Notes: a model not told the origin generated them from the letters alone. A DNA stretch of 64,000 bases from Semisulcospira habei (GCA_036245525.1 BTPG01000005.1:127099620-127163619); one strand, 5' to 3'. Numbered from the stretch's first letter, positions 9,655 through 22,059 are shown. Made by a program: numbers and translations.

Positions 9655-12600
9655 TCTTCTTCTTCTTCTCGAACGCCGTCACACTTGGAGTTTGGCTCTC
9701 AAAATGAAATCTGTGGTCTTCTGTAGCGCCTCCACAGGCCCGTACAGTTTCTCTTGTAGAGTGGCGGGCTTCGGCCATATCTCCTCCCTCAGCGGCTGGT
9801 GGTTCCCACAGTCCTGGAGGATGTGCTCTGCGGTCTGCTCTGCTTCTCCACAAGGGCACAGGGGAGATGGCACGAGGTGGAAGCGTCTGTGCAGGTGGAA
9901 ATTGAGTCGGTTGTGCCCGGTCCTCAGACGAAAGATGGTCACCTGCTCTTGTCTGGACAGCTGATGGTAACTGTCTAGGGGCCGTTGTGGTGGTCTGTAC
10001 ACAGACTTAATGATGGTCTTCATCTCTGTGAAGCTGACTCCATTTTCATCTTGTTCTTTCTCTGCGCCCACTTTTGCCATTCTGTCAGCTTCTTCATTGC
10101 CGTAGATGCCACAGTGTGAAGGGATCCACTGCAGCACCAGTCTGGTGCACTTGATGTTTTGCAGTGCCTCTTGTAGACGTGGCAGTTTGCTTGCTGTTGC
10201 TGCCTCAAGGACAGACATGGCATCAGTAAGGAAGACAATCTGGGCATCAGGGTCTGCAGTGCCACTAAGGGTGTTAGCTGCGCGGACTAGGGCTTCCACC
10301 TCAGCTCTGTAATTTGTGCAGTGAAGGCCTGTTGGTACTGCCTCTGCCTGCCATTTTCCGTTTGGGTACTGAATGTACACCCCAGCCCCTCCATCCTGAA
10401 CTGCATCTGTGGCTGATCCATCGGTGTATGCCTGTATCCATGCTTCCTGGGGATACTTTTCTTCGAGCATGGCCAGTGTCAGGGCTTTCTTGCTCACAGT
10501 GCTGTGCTCATCTCTGGTGGTGGTGGAAGAGATGGTGATGTTTTCTGGCTTACTTTCCCAAGGTGGAAGGTCGCTAGCAGGATTCAGAGCCTCTACCTGC
10601 GCAGGCAGCTTTGCCTGGTGTTTTCTCTGCAGTGCTCCCGTCTCCTTCACAAAGCTTGATCTTTTCAGTCTCCCTGAGGTTGGTTGTTTCATCCTAGCGT
10701 TCATAGGATGGTCTTTGGAAGACTTGACCTTTGTGGACTGTATCAAGGCTTTGCAATCTCTTCTCATGCGCAGGGGTGGGATGCCCATTGTCTTTTCCAT
10801 CTTTTCAATTGGTGTGGATCTCATTGCGCCGGTGATGATACGCAGTGCCTGGTTCTGAACTCTGTCAATGGTCTGCTGGTGTGACTGGGCTGCCGTCAAC
10901 CATGCATTAGATCCGTACTCAAGGTGTGGTCTCACTGTGCCTTGATATACATTTTTGAGGATCTTTTCATTGGCTCCCCATTGTGTTCCAGCCAGTTTTC
11001 TCATGATGTTCAGTTTTCTTCTAGCTTTCGCTTCTGCATTCCAAATGTGCGGCTTCCACATCAGCCTCTTGTCAAGGGTGACTCCCAGGTATGTCTGTTG
11101 GTCTTCATACCACAGCGGGGTGTTGCCCAGTGTTAGGTTGCCAGCCTTTGCCTTGTTGGAGAGAGAGAAGAGTGTGGCTGATGATTTTTCTGTGTTGATG
11201 GTCACACACCAGTTGTTGGTCCAGTCTGTCAGCCTGTCCAGGGCTAGCTGCATCCTGTATGTAGCAGTTGTTGCATACTCTTCTGTGCACCAGAGTACCA
11301 GGTCGTCTGCGTACAGGGCTGCGTGTACTCCTTTTGGTAGCTCTGGCACAAGGTCGTTGATGAAAAGTATGAACAGTGTCGGTGACAGGACTCCCCCCTG
11401 TGGCACCCCTTGACGCAACAGCACTTTTTGGCCACAGTACCCATCCACTGTCACACGGGCTCTGCGATTGTGCAGGTATGACTTGGTCCACCGGTACATA
11501 TTCCCTTGGATGCCACTGCGAAGGAGTTTCACAAGGAGACCATCCTTCCACACCTTGTCGAAAGCCATCTGTAGGTCAATGAAGGCAGCTAATGTCACCT
11601 TCTGATCTTGAAAGGCATCTTCTATGACCTGTGCAAGGTGTGTTGTCTGGTCTTCTGTACTCTTGTAGCTTCTGAAGCCAGCTTGCTCTGGCACGATAAT
11701 GCTCTCAGAGTCCAGGTACCACTGCAGGCGTTTGTTGATGATGCGCTCCATGGTCTTGCACACACAACTTGTCAGGCTGATGGGGCGATAACTAAGGGCT
11801 TTGGACTTATTCTTCCCTTTCTTCAAAATTGGGATCATCCTGGCTTCCTTCCAGCACTGGGGTACCTGTCCTCCTCTCCAGCTGTGGTTAAAGATGTCCA
11901 GTAGCTTCATTAAGGCAGTGTTGCCAAGGTGTTGTAACATCTTGTTTGAGATGCTGTCTGGACCTGGAGATTTTTTCTTCTTCAGCTGTTTGATGGCCAT
12001 CTTCAGTTCTAGAAGGGTGATGTCCTTCTTCATTGCATTATGGATGTTCACATCTCTTGTTCTCTCTCTTTCTTCCTGTCTGATTTCTTTCGCAAGCATT
12101 CGTGGGGCAGTGATGTCACTTTCTTTTGCATAGATCTGTGCAAACATGTTTGCAGCTTTCCTACCAGTCAGTGCTTTCCCTTCTTCTTCCAAGGTGATCT
12201 TTTGTTCCCTGGTGCCCTCATCATTCAACGCCTTGGTCAGTCTCCACAACTTCGTAGTGTCCCTGTCCATGTTTAGTCTTGCAGTCTTCTCTCTCCAACT
12301 TCTTCTTGTGCACTCCAACTTCATCTTCAGATACTGGGCCTTACTGTGTTGTAGCTTGATGTTGTTTTCTTGGCTGGGGTTGGTTTCAGCGTCTTCTCTG
12401 GCCCTAGTGAGGTTGTCATGTGCTTTCTGAAGATCTGCGGTCCAGTATGGGGTGTAGTTTTTCCGGACCCCTCGAGGTATGGATTCCTTGGCTGCCTTAC
12501 TGATAATGTCATTAAACTCTCTGACCACATTGTTGATGTTCCTTCCAGACACAGCGAGGTCTTGCATTAGCTCATTTGTTCGGATACTGAACAAGCGCCA

Positions 12601-14173
12601 GTCTGCCTTTCGGTAGTTCCATCTTGGCCGGTGTGGCGAGCTAGCTGCTGTGCATCCTTTTAGGGTTAGGAGGATAGGGCGGTGGTCACTTCCTCCTAGC
12701 TGTGGTCCTACTGTTCTGCTGAGGCACTTGTGAACATCTTCAGTGCAAAGCGCCAGGTCTGGTGTAGTGGTGGTGTGCCAGCGGCGAGAGTAGAAGGTAG
12801 GTTGGTCCTCAGGGTCATTGGCAAGTATCAGGTGGTTTTCATCTTGCCACTCCTCAATGTCTTCTCCTCTCTTGTCCAGTGTGTCATATCCCCAACTCTG
12901 GGACTGGCTGTTGAAGTCACCAGTGATGAGGAATCCACTGTCCGGGACCTGGATAGTGTCGAGGGACAGCAACTTATCATTAGGGCAGTAGTAGTTGACA
13001 AGGTCAAGGGTGCTGTCACTGGTGGTTACCTTGACCTGGATGTATTCTGCCTCTTCCATGAATCTCCTGGTTTTGCTGGCATTCAGGTTGTTTCTAACTA
13101 GGGTCATAACCCCCCCTTTCTTCCTCCCTTGGCGATCACTTCGGAAGACCTGATATCCTCTGACCTTAAAGGGTTTCCCTTCTTGCAGGTGTGTCTCTTG
13201 TATACAGCAGATGTTTATGCTGTTTTCATGCAGAAAGTGCTCTAGTTCTGTTTTCTTGTTGGTAACCCCTTCGGCATTCCAGTGCATGATGTTCACATTG
13301 GCTTTTTTTTTTGTCTCTGGTCTTGTTTTTTCGCTGGCCAGTCGCTCTACTTCCCAGTCCCCTGGCTCCTCGAGACAGTCGGGAAGGTCCTCCAGTCGCT
13401 GGGGGTGGGCTCTGAAGAGGCGCAGAGCCCGGTACTGCACCTGCCTGGTGAGACTCCACAGGACGAGCACCATTCCTCTTGAATCCATCTCCAAGTGTCA
13501 TATGGCTGTATATGCATGGTACTGTGGTTTATTAGAGTGCGCTGTGCAGCCCAGTACCTCCGTCTTCAGCACTCGGGGTTTCTGTCGGGGTTACCTCACC
13601 CTTAGCTCCTGGTGAAAAGGCCTTTCCTGGGAGCACAGGATGGTTTAGTTTTGGAGTATCCTTCTCCTAGATGGATTGCCGACCAAGGCTGATGAGTCCC
13701 ATCTACTCAGGTTTTTCCTCGGAGTTTTCCTTCTCGAAGGAGATCTGCCAACCAAGGCTATCGAGCATCCCTGCCCGGATTTGTATAGGGTTTACTCCCC
13801 TAGCCTTTGCCTCTCCCAAGGTACCCACAAGGCAGTGGGGCTATTTACCCATAGCTGGGGATCTGGTTCATGGGCATCAGGGCTTGTCCACACATCGATG
13901 GGCCTGCATGCCGCATGTCTGGGGGCCAGATCTCCTCCGAGTCCTCTGTAGTTCAGCCCGAGTCCGTAAGGTGCTCGGTTACCATGAGTCACCACGAGGA
14001 GGCACTACATGAGGCTTGTTGTTGGAGAGGCTGTGTACTGGCAGGGAGAGACTGACATGTTCTGCTCCCCTTTTCGCAAAACTGCTAGCCAGCGGTGGGA
14101 GCTGAAAGCGAGAGCGACAAGCACAGACGCTACACTACCACACTAGACGCATCACAACAACCATTTGACCCAC
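9655..14173 (-). mobile_element. Near full-length I-superfamily LINE
   Basis: A 4.5-kb LINE flanked by a 12-bp duplication, CAAAATTCTTCT (9643-9654 and 14174-14185). Its 3' tail is a (GAA)n run on the minus strand at 9655-9672. The 5' region, 13495-14173, shows no convincing ORF and is probably 5' UTR or the remains of an ORF1. The main ORF is uninterrupted, so this is one of the youngest LINEs here. It is the innermost insert of a four-level nest. Confidence 0.93.
9679..13494 (-). CDS. LINE polyprotein: APE endonuclease, RT, RNase H (1271 aa)
   Basis: Copies LINE RNA into DNA at a nicked target. Domains in order: an APE-type endonuclease at about residues 67-280 (N in MHWNAEG, E100 in CIQETHL, TGDFN near 192, GSDH near 268-271); a reverse transcriptase at about 480-790 (GVPQGGVLSPTLF, catalytic YADD at 728-731); a ribonuclease H in the last third (AYTDGSA, YRAEVEAL, FLTDAMSVL, NEEADRM); and a C-terminal Cys/His cluster (PLCPCGEAEQTAEHILQDC). 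All catalytic residues I can see are kept. A C-terminal RNase H points to the I superfamily (I/Nimb/Loa/R1). The first 66 residues have no recognised domain, so translation may start closer to the endonuclease. Confidence 0.93.
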   Translation of the reverse strand: MEMDSRGMVLVLWSLTRQVQYRALRLFRAHPQRLEDLPDCLEEPGDWEVERLASEKTRPETKKKANVNIMHWNAEGVTNKKTELEHFLHENSINICCIQETHLQEGKPFKVRGYQVFRSDRQGRKKGGVMTLVRNNLNASKTRRFMEEAEYIQVKVTTSDSTLDLVNYYCPNDKLLSLDTIQVPDSGFLITGDFNSQSQSWGYDTLDKRGEDIEEWQDENHLILANDPEDQPTFYSRRWHTTTTPDLALCTEDVHKCLSRTVGPQLGGSDHRPILLTLKGCTAASSPHRPRWNYRKADWRLFSIRTNELMQDLAVSGRNINNVVREFNDIISKAAKESIPRGVRKNYTPYWTADLQKAHDNLTRAREDAETNPSQENNIKLQHSKAQYLKMKLECTRRSWREKTARLNMDRDTTKLWRLTKALNDEGTREQKITLEEEGKALTGRKAANMFAQIYAKESDITAPRMLAKEIRQEERERTRDVNIHNAMKKDITLLELKMAIKQLKKKKSPGPDSISNKMLQHLGNTALMKLLDIFNHSWRGGQVPQCWKEARMIPILKKGKNKSKALSYRPISLTSCVCKTMERIINKRLQWYLDSESIIVPEQAGFRSYKSTEDQTTHLAQVIEDAFQDQKVTLAAFIDLQMAFDKVWKDGLLVKLLRSGIQGNMYRWTKSYLHNRRARVTVDGYCGQKVLLRQGVPQGGVLSPTLFILFINDLVPELPKGVHAALYADDLVLWCTEEYATTATYRMQLALDRLTDWTNNWCVTINTEKSSATLFSLSNKAKAGNLTLGNTPLWYEDQQTYLGVTLDKRLMWKPHIWNAEAKARRKLNIMRKLAGTQWGANEKILKNVYQGTVRPHLEYGSNAWLTAAQSHQQTIDRVQNQALRIITGAMRSTPIEKMEKTMGIPPLRMRRDCKALIQSTKVKSSKDHPMNARMKQPTSGRLKRSSFVKETGALQRKHQAKLPAQVEALNPASDLPPWESKPENITISSTTTRDEHSTVSKKALTLAMLEEKYPQEAWIQAYTDGSATDAVQDGGAGVYIQYPNGKWQAEAVPTGLHCTNYRAEVEALVRAANTLSGTADPDAQIVFLTDAMSVLEAATASKLPRLQEALQNIKCTRLVLQWIPSHCGIYGNEEADRMAKVGAEKEQDENGVSFTEMKTIIKSVYRPPQRPLDSYHQLSRQEQVTIFRLRTGHNRLNFHLHRRFHLVPSPLCPCGEAEQTAEHILQDCGNHQPLREEIWPKPATLQEKLYGPVEALQKTTDFILRAKLQV

Positions 14174-14217
14174 CAAAATTCTTCTAAGACAAATGTTTAT
14201 GAAGACCTGGGGGACTT

Positions 14218-14578
14218 GGGTGGGGTTGGCTACTTTTTAGTTCCCAGGGTCACCCTGGTCAGCCCCACAGGGTGGCTTTTCCTCTCTATTCTGGGGCATG
14301 TGTTTTTGTCTACCCTTGGTCCATTCACCTGTATTTTCCTTTTTTAAACTCTCCCTACTGTCCGCACTGCCTGTAGCTCTTGATATTGGATGTGTGTTGC
14401 TAAATGGTCTTAGCTTTATTTAGGGCCCATGTCGTAGGTTTATTTAACGTATTGGACCGGCTGGCGACATACATTCAATATTATGTTTTTTTTTTTTTTT
14501 TTCACAAGCAGTGCAGGCACATCCTGAGAAAGCCTTGTTGCTGTCGGGACGTTAAGCAATGTACAATCAATCAATCAA
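14218..14578 (+). mobile_element. SINE, copy B, main part
   Basis: Continuation of the SINE begun at 9272, from GGGTGGGGTTGG to the (CAAT)n tail. The right-hand target duplication CCTTGTGCTATC follows at 14579-14590. Confidence 0.9.
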
Positions 14579-15090
14579 CCTTGTGCTATCCCTTCGGCTG
14601 TTGGTGGTGCTTTTGGTCGAGTTGACTCCATGAGTCTCCTCCCCTGGCGGGCCGCGCCCCCAACAGCTGAGAGTATAGCGTATGCCAGTATTTAGCCTGG
14701 TCTTATGATATATATTAACTACAGTAAGTTTACACCTGACTGTGATCATTAAATTAATGAGATACTTATTCTAAGATATTCTGTTTCATTTTAAACAATA
14801 TACTTTTACTTTTAATTAATTAATTTAGACTTCCTAGATTAATCTGTCTGTGCGTTGTGTGAGTGTGGTAGATGAGTGTGGGTGTGTGAGTGGGTACATA
14901 TTGGTTTGTGAGATTAGTTGTCCAGTTTTAAAGTTTTTATAGTGTGTGTAGGGCATTGGGTTTGTGTGATAGAGTATTAACTATTTTTTGTTGTTGACTG
15001 TGATGTTTGTAAATGTAACGACATCAACACACATTCCTATGCTTTATGTTTCTTAAGGCAAATGGCAATAAACAGTATCTATCTATCTTA
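14579..15090 (+). mobile_element. Rex1-like LINE, 3' UTR and tail
   Basis: No ORF. The segment is T/G-rich and ends GGCAAATGGCAATAAACAG followed by (TATC)n at about 15077-15089, the typical end of Rex1-like LINEs. It joins to the coding part at 7855-9271 once the nested SINE is removed. Confidence 0.75.
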
Positions 15091-15355
15091 ATTTTTTATG
15101 TTTTATAACAAGTCATGAGTTTTGTAACTTTTCTCCTGTCATTTGATGTTATGGTTTGTTGGAGTAAGTGTCACTGTCACACGTTTTCTTTTTACCCAGT
15201 GTGTACACAAATGCAAAACAGAAAACACCAGCCTGACCCCTGGTTGAAAAACAAACCATGTTGTAAGTTTATAGGGCATTTTTGTCAAATTAACCCTTCT
15301 TTTCGCTTATTGTGTGGTTTGATTGTGTTCCCTGATCTTTTCTGTTTGACTTTAG

Positions 15356-15434
15356 CTGTTACTGAAAAACCAAGATGCATTGGAAGCAGGCAGTCCTTAC
15401 CCTGATGCATACTACCCAAATGTTTGTGCTGGAG
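15356..15434 (+). CDS. GPLD1: GPLD1-like gene, first visible exon
   Basis: GPI-specific phospholipase D cleaves GPI anchors; the vertebrate enzyme is secreted and its N-terminal domain is zinc-dependent and related to bacterial phospholipase C. This 79-nt exon follows the acceptor TGACTTTAG and ends at the donor GGTAAAT. It encodes LLLKNQDALEAGSPYPDAYY and then PNVCAG. This matches the stretch of vertebrate GPLD1 just before the FHD-x4-THWTPF block, including its DAxxAG and P-D-x-YYP pattern. It ends in phase 1, and the next exon starts with the two bases that complete the codon. The exon or exons encoding the N-terminus are not in the window or were not recognised. Confidence 0.88.
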
Positions 15435-15508
15435 GTAAATTTGTTATTGTTGGTATGTGAGCTTGTGCAATGTGTATTAAAAAGAAAGGCACAATGGCAT
15501 CTGCTTCT

Positions 15509-16037
<529 letters not shown>

Positions 16038-17043
16038 AAGACCTAAAACGGGTGACTGTCTTTACCATCCTTATGGAAACTGGGTATGTGTATAATTCTG
16101 GGTTTCCAAGTCAGACACCCATTTTTTCTGAGGGTTGTTTCTGCATTGTCTTGCGGTAAAGATTCATAAAAAGTAAAAAAATCCGTTTTTCTCATTTTGG
16201 CGTTAACACATGCACTTTTGTGTTTAACAGACACGCCGGTAGTGTGTTTGAAAACTTGTCCCTCCCAGCAATGTGTGTGTGTGTGTGTTGTGACACAGAA
16301 CCCTGAAAATGAGCGTGTATGTATTACATCACCTTTCTCAGCTAGCTATAAATAACTTCATAGCTGATATGGGTCAGGGGGGATATTTTGTTGTTTTAGG
16401 GAGTAAATTGTTTATGTTTCTACAGAATTAGGTTTGTTATTTGAGGGTGTGGTTGTTTTGTTAAAAAAAGTGTTGAGTTGTAATGTACTTCCGGGGTGAT
16501 GTGGAGAAAGGTCATGTCTAGTGGCAGATTTGAGATTCATGTATACGTTCACCAGGGACTTAGCCTATACGTTTTCTACGTTTGTTTCCATGTCAGATGA
16601 AGAATATTTGATCTGAAACGTCGTTCTTTGTTTCTATTTTAAAGGGTTTTTCGCCACTATCTTCTGTTTTAGTTTGACTTAGCCTATAATTATATTCGTG
16701 CGCCGGTTGCTAAGAAGTGAAGTGATTGTATGAGTGCGCATTGTAAGAGAGGACGTTTAGACTTTGGGTGAGGCTGCTGTTGTCTTTTGTCCTGCCCGAC
16801 CTTTTGGTTGATCCTGTTGCTTTATTTTGTAGGTTTGTCGATGTTATCAATGCCGCATCTCCTTTTGGATTGTATGCACAAATTGATTGAATGGAAATGA
16901 CGTCACAGAGTCAGCGTCGTTTCATGCGTCGTCTGCACCAGTCAGTCGTTTAGTGCAGTTAAAAGAGTGCAGGCTTGGATGGGCCATTTTCTGATGTAAT
17001 AGTAAAGTATTATTTGTGTGAATGCTGTCCGTTTGAAGGAAGG

Positions 17044-17412
17044 TTGATTGATTGTACATAGCTTAACGTCCCGACAGCAACAAGACTTTCTCAGGACGTG
17101 CCTGCACTGCTAGTGACAAAAACTCAACAGAATATTGAATGTATGTCGCCAGCCGGTCCAATACGTTAAATAAAACCTACGACATGGGGCCTAAATAAAG
17201 CTAAGACCATTTAGCAACACACATCGAATATCAAGAGCCACAGGCAGCGCAGACAGTAGGGAGAGTTTAAAAAAGGAAAATGCAGGTGAATGGACCAAGG
17301 GTAGACAGAAACACATGCCCCCGTAATATATAGAGAAAAAACCCACCCTGTGGGGCTGACCAGGGTGCCCCTGGGAACTAAAAAGTCCCCCAGGGCAGAC
17401 CCGGTTGGGGGT
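17044..17412 (-). mobile_element. SINE, copy C
   Basis: Flanked by the 13-bp duplication GTTTGAAGGAAGG (17031-17043 and 17413-17425). It lacks about 17 bp near its 5' end that the duplicated counterpart, copy E, keeps. Confidence 0.9.
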
Positions 17413-17600
17413 GTTTGAAGGAAGGACTGGAAAGTCGAGTGTTGAGGGCAGACCGGTTGGGGGTGTTTCAGGGAAGGACTGGAAAGTCGAGTGTTGAGCG
17501 AAGCCCGAGAGAAGGCGAGGATGGGAAAAATATCCAGCACTATACGTTGGAATAGATGCATATCAGTTACGACATGCTTGTAAATTAAAATACTTTTAAC

Positions 17601-17978
17601 CCCACCCGGGTCTGCCCTGGGGGACTTGGGTGGGGTTAACTACTTTTTATTTCCCAGGGGCACCCTGGTCAGCCCCACAGGGTGGGTTTTTCTCTCTATT
17701 CTGGGGCATGTGTCTCTGTCGGCCCTTTGTCCATTCACCTGTATTTGACTTTTTAAAACTCTCCCTACTGTCTGCACTGCCTGTAGCTCTTGATATTGGA
17801 TGTGTGTTGCTAAATGGTCTTAGCTTTATGTAGGCCCCATGTGTTAGGTTTATTTAATGTATTTGACCGGCTGGCGATATACATTCAATGTTCTGTTTAG
17901 TTGTTGTTTTTTCACAAGCAGTGCAGGCACGTCCTGAGAAAGCCTTGTTGCTGTCGGGACGTTAAGTAATGTACAATA
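17601..17978 (+). mobile_element. SINE, copy D
   Basis: Same family on the opposite strand to copy C and 190 bp away. It ends GTTAAGTAATGTACAAT and is flanked by ACTTTTAAC on both sides (the duplication is about 9-14 bp, slightly diverged). Confidence 0.88.
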
Positions 17979-18319
17979 AAACACTTTTAACATTAAGAAA
18001 AGTTGAGTTAAAAGAGGTTTTAAAACAGTTTTCATAAAAACTTTTGCCCGACACGCTTCTAAAAACAACATTTTCTTAGTTTTAAACCTTGTACCGCGCC
18101 ATAAACGCCGCGATTGCTTTTCAGTCTTAGCTGTCCTATAGTGTGGAATGTGGGACTTTGCCAACTGGATCCATCTGGTGCACTCCAAATGAGTATTTGT
18201 GAGTGGTTTGACGTGCAACTCAGTGTGCGCCTCTGAAATGACCTACTGATTCCACTGATAATGAAACTCTTTCATTCATAAGAGTGCATTGAGCAGCTCT
18301 ATAAACCAAAAGTGATGAC

Positions 18320-18412
18320 CCCCTCTCCCCCCCCACCCCCCCCTCCCCCCCCCCCCCCCCCCCGCCCCGCCCCCCACACACACACACTTCTCCCCCCCCC
18401 CCCAACCCCCCT
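18320..18412 (+). repeat. C-rich low-complexity tract
   Basis: About 90 bp of C runs broken by ACACAC and single T or G bases. A shorter version occurs at the equivalent point of duplication unit 2 (21600-21640). Confidence 0.9.
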
Positions 18413-18709
18413 TACAACCCCACTCAAACAATCATAATAGTAAAATCAACCAAAGGTATCTTTAGTGAGGTATTTTCACTGTAATCCCAGTTTTGTGTGA
18501 GAGGCACCCACTTTTGGGGTAAACACCCATTTTTTTTCCATCCAGTGGCTCTGTTTCTAGAAAATGTCTATTTTATTTTAAGTTGTAGAGCTTAGTTATA
18601 AGGTGAGTTCTAAACATTGGCATCAACTCCAGAGCCCTAGAATAAATAGAAATATGGGAACCCATTTTCACATAAAATGGTAGGTCACCCAGTCTGAGGG
18701 TTTTGTGTT

Positions 18710-18712
<3 letters not shown>

Positions 18713-18773
<61 letters not shown>
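18713..18773 (+). repeat. (TG)n microsatellite at duplication boundary
   Basis: About 61 bp of TG repeat at the junction between the two units of the tandem duplication. Confidence 0.95.
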
Positions 18774-18774
<1 letters not shown>

Positions 18775-18903
18775 ACGCACGAAATAGCTCAAATGGGTGA
18801 CTGTCTTTACCATCCTTATGGACAATGGGTGTGTGTAAAATTCTGGGTGACCAAGTCAGACACCCATTTTTTCTGAGGGTTGTTTCTGCATTGTCATGCT
18901 TTA

Positions 18904-19500
18904 CTTACTTACTTACTTACGCCTGTCACCCCTACCCGGGTATAGGCTGTCGACGAGAGACCTCCAGCAACTCCTGTCCTGTGCTTCTCCTTCGATTCTA
19001 CTCCAGGTGGTTCCCAGTCTCTTGATGTCTGCTTGGAGGTCTCGACGCCAGGAGTTTCTCGGCCTACCTCTTTTCCTCTTTCCCTGGGGGTTCCATGACA
19101 ATGCCTGCCTAGTGATACTGGAAGCTGGCTTTCTCAGACTGTGACCGATCCATCCCCATCTTCTTCGCCCAATTTCATTCTCTGCTGTTATCTGCTCTGT
19201 TCTCTCCCAGAGTCTGACGTTGCTGATCTTCTCTGGCCAGTGGATTTTCAAATTTCTTCTAAGGCAACTGTTCATGAAGGTCTGTACTCTGTTGACTGTG
19301 GTTTTTGTCAATCTCCATGTCTCTGCTCCATATAGGAGAACTGCTTTTACATTGGAGTTGAAAATCCGGACTTTGGTGTGTTGTGACAGCTCTCTGGAAC
19401 TCCACACTTTTTTCAACTGGAGAAAGGCTGCTCTGGCTTTACCGATTCGTGCTCTGACATCTGCATCAGTGCTGCCTTTTTTGTCTATGATGCTCCCGAG
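18904..19500 (-). mobile_element. RTE LINE, 5'-truncated copy
   Basis: A 597-bp 3' fragment of the RTE family, antisense, with a (CTTA)n tail. It is flanked by a perfect 14-bp duplication, ATTGTCATGCTTTA (18890-18903 and 19501-19514). The frame from LGSIIDKKG to GRGDRRK is uninterrupted. It is present only in unit 2 of the tandem duplication, so it inserted after the duplication. Confidence 0.95.
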
Positions 19501-20309
19501 ATTGTCATGCTTTAAGAAGTTATAAAAGATTAAAAAAATCAGTTTTTTTCCCACTTTGAGGTTATTACACACACTTTTGTGCTTAAAATACACTGTGGTA
19601 GTGTGTTTGAACTTGCCCAGCAGTGTTTGTGTGTTTGCACAAACCGGTAAAATGGACGAGTATGTGTGACATCACCCTTCTCAGCTATAAATAACTTAAT
19701 ACCTGATGGTGGTTGACTGCGTCGGTGAGCCGAAGTGAAATGGAGAGATACGAAAGGTAGTGGGAGGGGGGGGGGGGGATGGGGTGGTATTGTATTGTAT
19801 TTGTGTGAGGGAGGAAATTGTTTATGTTGCTGCAAAATGAAGTTTGTTATTTGAGGGTGTAGTTGTTTTGTAAAAAAAAAAAAAAAAATAATAAAAGTAT
19901 GTTATGCTTCCGGGGTGATGTTGTTGGAGATCATGTCTAGTGACAAATTTCATATGTATTCTCGTGCGCCGGTTGATATGAAGTGAAGTGATTGTATGAG
20001 TGCGCATTGTAAGAGAGGACGTATAGACTTTGGGTGAGGCTGCTGTTATCTTTTGTCCTGCCCGACCTTTTGGTTCAACCTGTTGCTTTATTTTGTAGGT
20101 TTGTCGATGTTATCAATGCCGCATCTCCTTTTGGATTGTATGCACAAATTGATTGAATGCAAATGACGTCACAGAGTCAGCGTCGTTACATGCGTCGTCT
20201 GCTACAGTCAGTCGTTTAGTGCAGTTAAAAGAGTGCAGGCTTGGATGGGCCATTTTCGGATGTAATAGTAAAGTATTATTTGTGTGAATGCTGTCCGTTT
20301 GAAGGAAGG

Positions 20310-20693
20310 TTGATTGATTGTACATTGCTTAACGTCCCGACAGCAACAAGACTTTCTCAGGACGTGCCTGCACTGCTAGTGACAAAAACTAAACAGAATA
20401 TTGAATGTATGTCGCCAGCCGGTCCAATATGTTAAATAAAACCTACGACATGGGGCCTAAATAAAGCTAAGACCATTTAGCAACACACATCCAATATCAA
20501 GAGCCACAGGCAGCGCAGACAGTAGGGAGAGTTTAAAAAAAGAAAATGCAGGTGAATGGACCAAGGGTAGACAGAAACACATGCCCCCGGAATATAGAGA
20601 AAAACCCACCCTGTGGGGATGACCAGGGTGCCCCTGGGAACTAAAAAGTAGCCAACCCCACCCAAGTCCCCCAGGGCAGACCCGGTTGGGGGT
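20310..20693 (-). mobile_element. SINE, copy E
   Basis: Counterpart of copy C in duplication unit 2, flanked by GTTTGAAGGAAGG (20297-20309 and 20694-20706). Confidence 0.9.
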
Positions 20694-20877
20694 GTTTGAA
20701 GGAAGGACTGGAAAGTCGAGTGTTGAGGGTAGACCGGTTGGGGGTGTTTGAGGGAAGGACTGGAAAGTCGAGTGTTGAGCGAAGAGAGAAGGCGAGGATG
20801 GGAAAAATATCCAGCACTATACGTTGGAATAGATGCATAACAGTTACGACACGCTTGTAAATTAAAGCACTTTTAAC

Positions 20878-21256
20878 CCCACCCGGGTCTGCCCTGGGGG
20901 ACTTGGGTGGGGTTAACTACTTTTTATTTCCCAGGGGCACCCTGGTCAGCCCCACAGGGTGGGTTTTTCTCTCTATTCTGGGGCATGTGTCTCTGTCGGC
21001 CCTTTGTCCATTCACCTGTATTTGCCTTTTTAAAACTCTCCCTACTGTCTGCACTGCCTGTAGCTCTTGATATTGGATGTGTGTTGCTAAATGGTCTTAG
21101 CTTTATTTAGGCCCCATGTGTTAGGTTTATTTAATGTATTTGACCGGCTGGCGACATACATTCAATGTTCTGTTTAGTTGTTGTTTTTTTCACAAGCAGT
21201 GCAGGCACGTCCTGAGAAAGCCTTGTTGCTGTCGGGACATTAAGCAATGTACAATA
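20878..21256 (+). mobile_element. SINE, copy F
   Basis: Counterpart of copy D in duplication unit 2, flanked by CACTTTTAAC on both sides. Confidence 0.9.
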
Positions 21257-21944
21257 AAACACTTTTAACATTAAGAAAAGTTGAGTTTTAAAAGAGGTTT
21301 TAAAACAGTTTTGATAAAAACTTTTGCCCGACACGCTTCTAAAAACAACATTTTCTTAGTTTTAAACCTTGTACCGCGCCATAAACGCCGCGATTGCTTT
21401 TCAGTCTTAGCTGTCCTATAGTGTGGAATGTGGGACTTTGCCAACTGGATCCATCTGGTGCACTCCAAATGAGTATTTGTGAGTGGTTCGACGTGCAACT
21501 CAGTGCGCGCCTCTGAAATGACCTACTGATTCCACTGATAATGAAAATCTTTCATTCATAAGAGCACATTGAGCAGCTCTATAAACCAAAAGTGATGACC
21601 CTCCTCCCCCCCCCCCCCACCTCTCCCCCCCCCAACCCCCTCACAACCCCACCCAAACAATCATAATAATAAAATCAACCAAAGGTATCTTTAGTGAGGT
21701 ATTTTCACTGTAATGCCAGTTTTGTGTGAGACTGAGAGACACCCACTTTTTGGGTAGAAACCCATTTTTTCTCCATCCAGTAGCTCTGTTTCTAGAAAAT
21801 GTCTATTTTATTTTAAGTTGTAGAGCTTAGTTATAAGGTGAGTTCTAAACATTCGCATCAACTCCAGAGCCTTAGAATAAATAGAAATATGGGAACCCAT
21901 TTTCACATAAAATGGTAGGTAACCCACTCTGAGGGTTTTGTGTC

Positions 21945-21945
<1 letters not shown>

Positions 21946-21987
<42 letters not shown>
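21946..21987 (+). repeat. (TG)n microsatellite
   Basis: About 42 bp of TG repeat at the end of duplication unit 2. Confidence 0.95.
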
Positions 21988-21989
<2 letters not shown>

Positions 21990-22059
21990 GGAAGGCAGGC
22001 ACAATGGCAACTCCACCTGCTTTTTTTTCTTGTTTATTATGTGAATTTTTTTTGTCTTC

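Larger units (their letters stand above)
18779..21990 (+). repeat. Tandem segmental duplication, unit 2
   Basis: Second copy of the 16034-18778 unit, longer mainly because of the RTE insertion at 18904-19500. The T-rich 19515-20296 and 21270-21945 stretches contain no gene. Confidence 0.9.
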
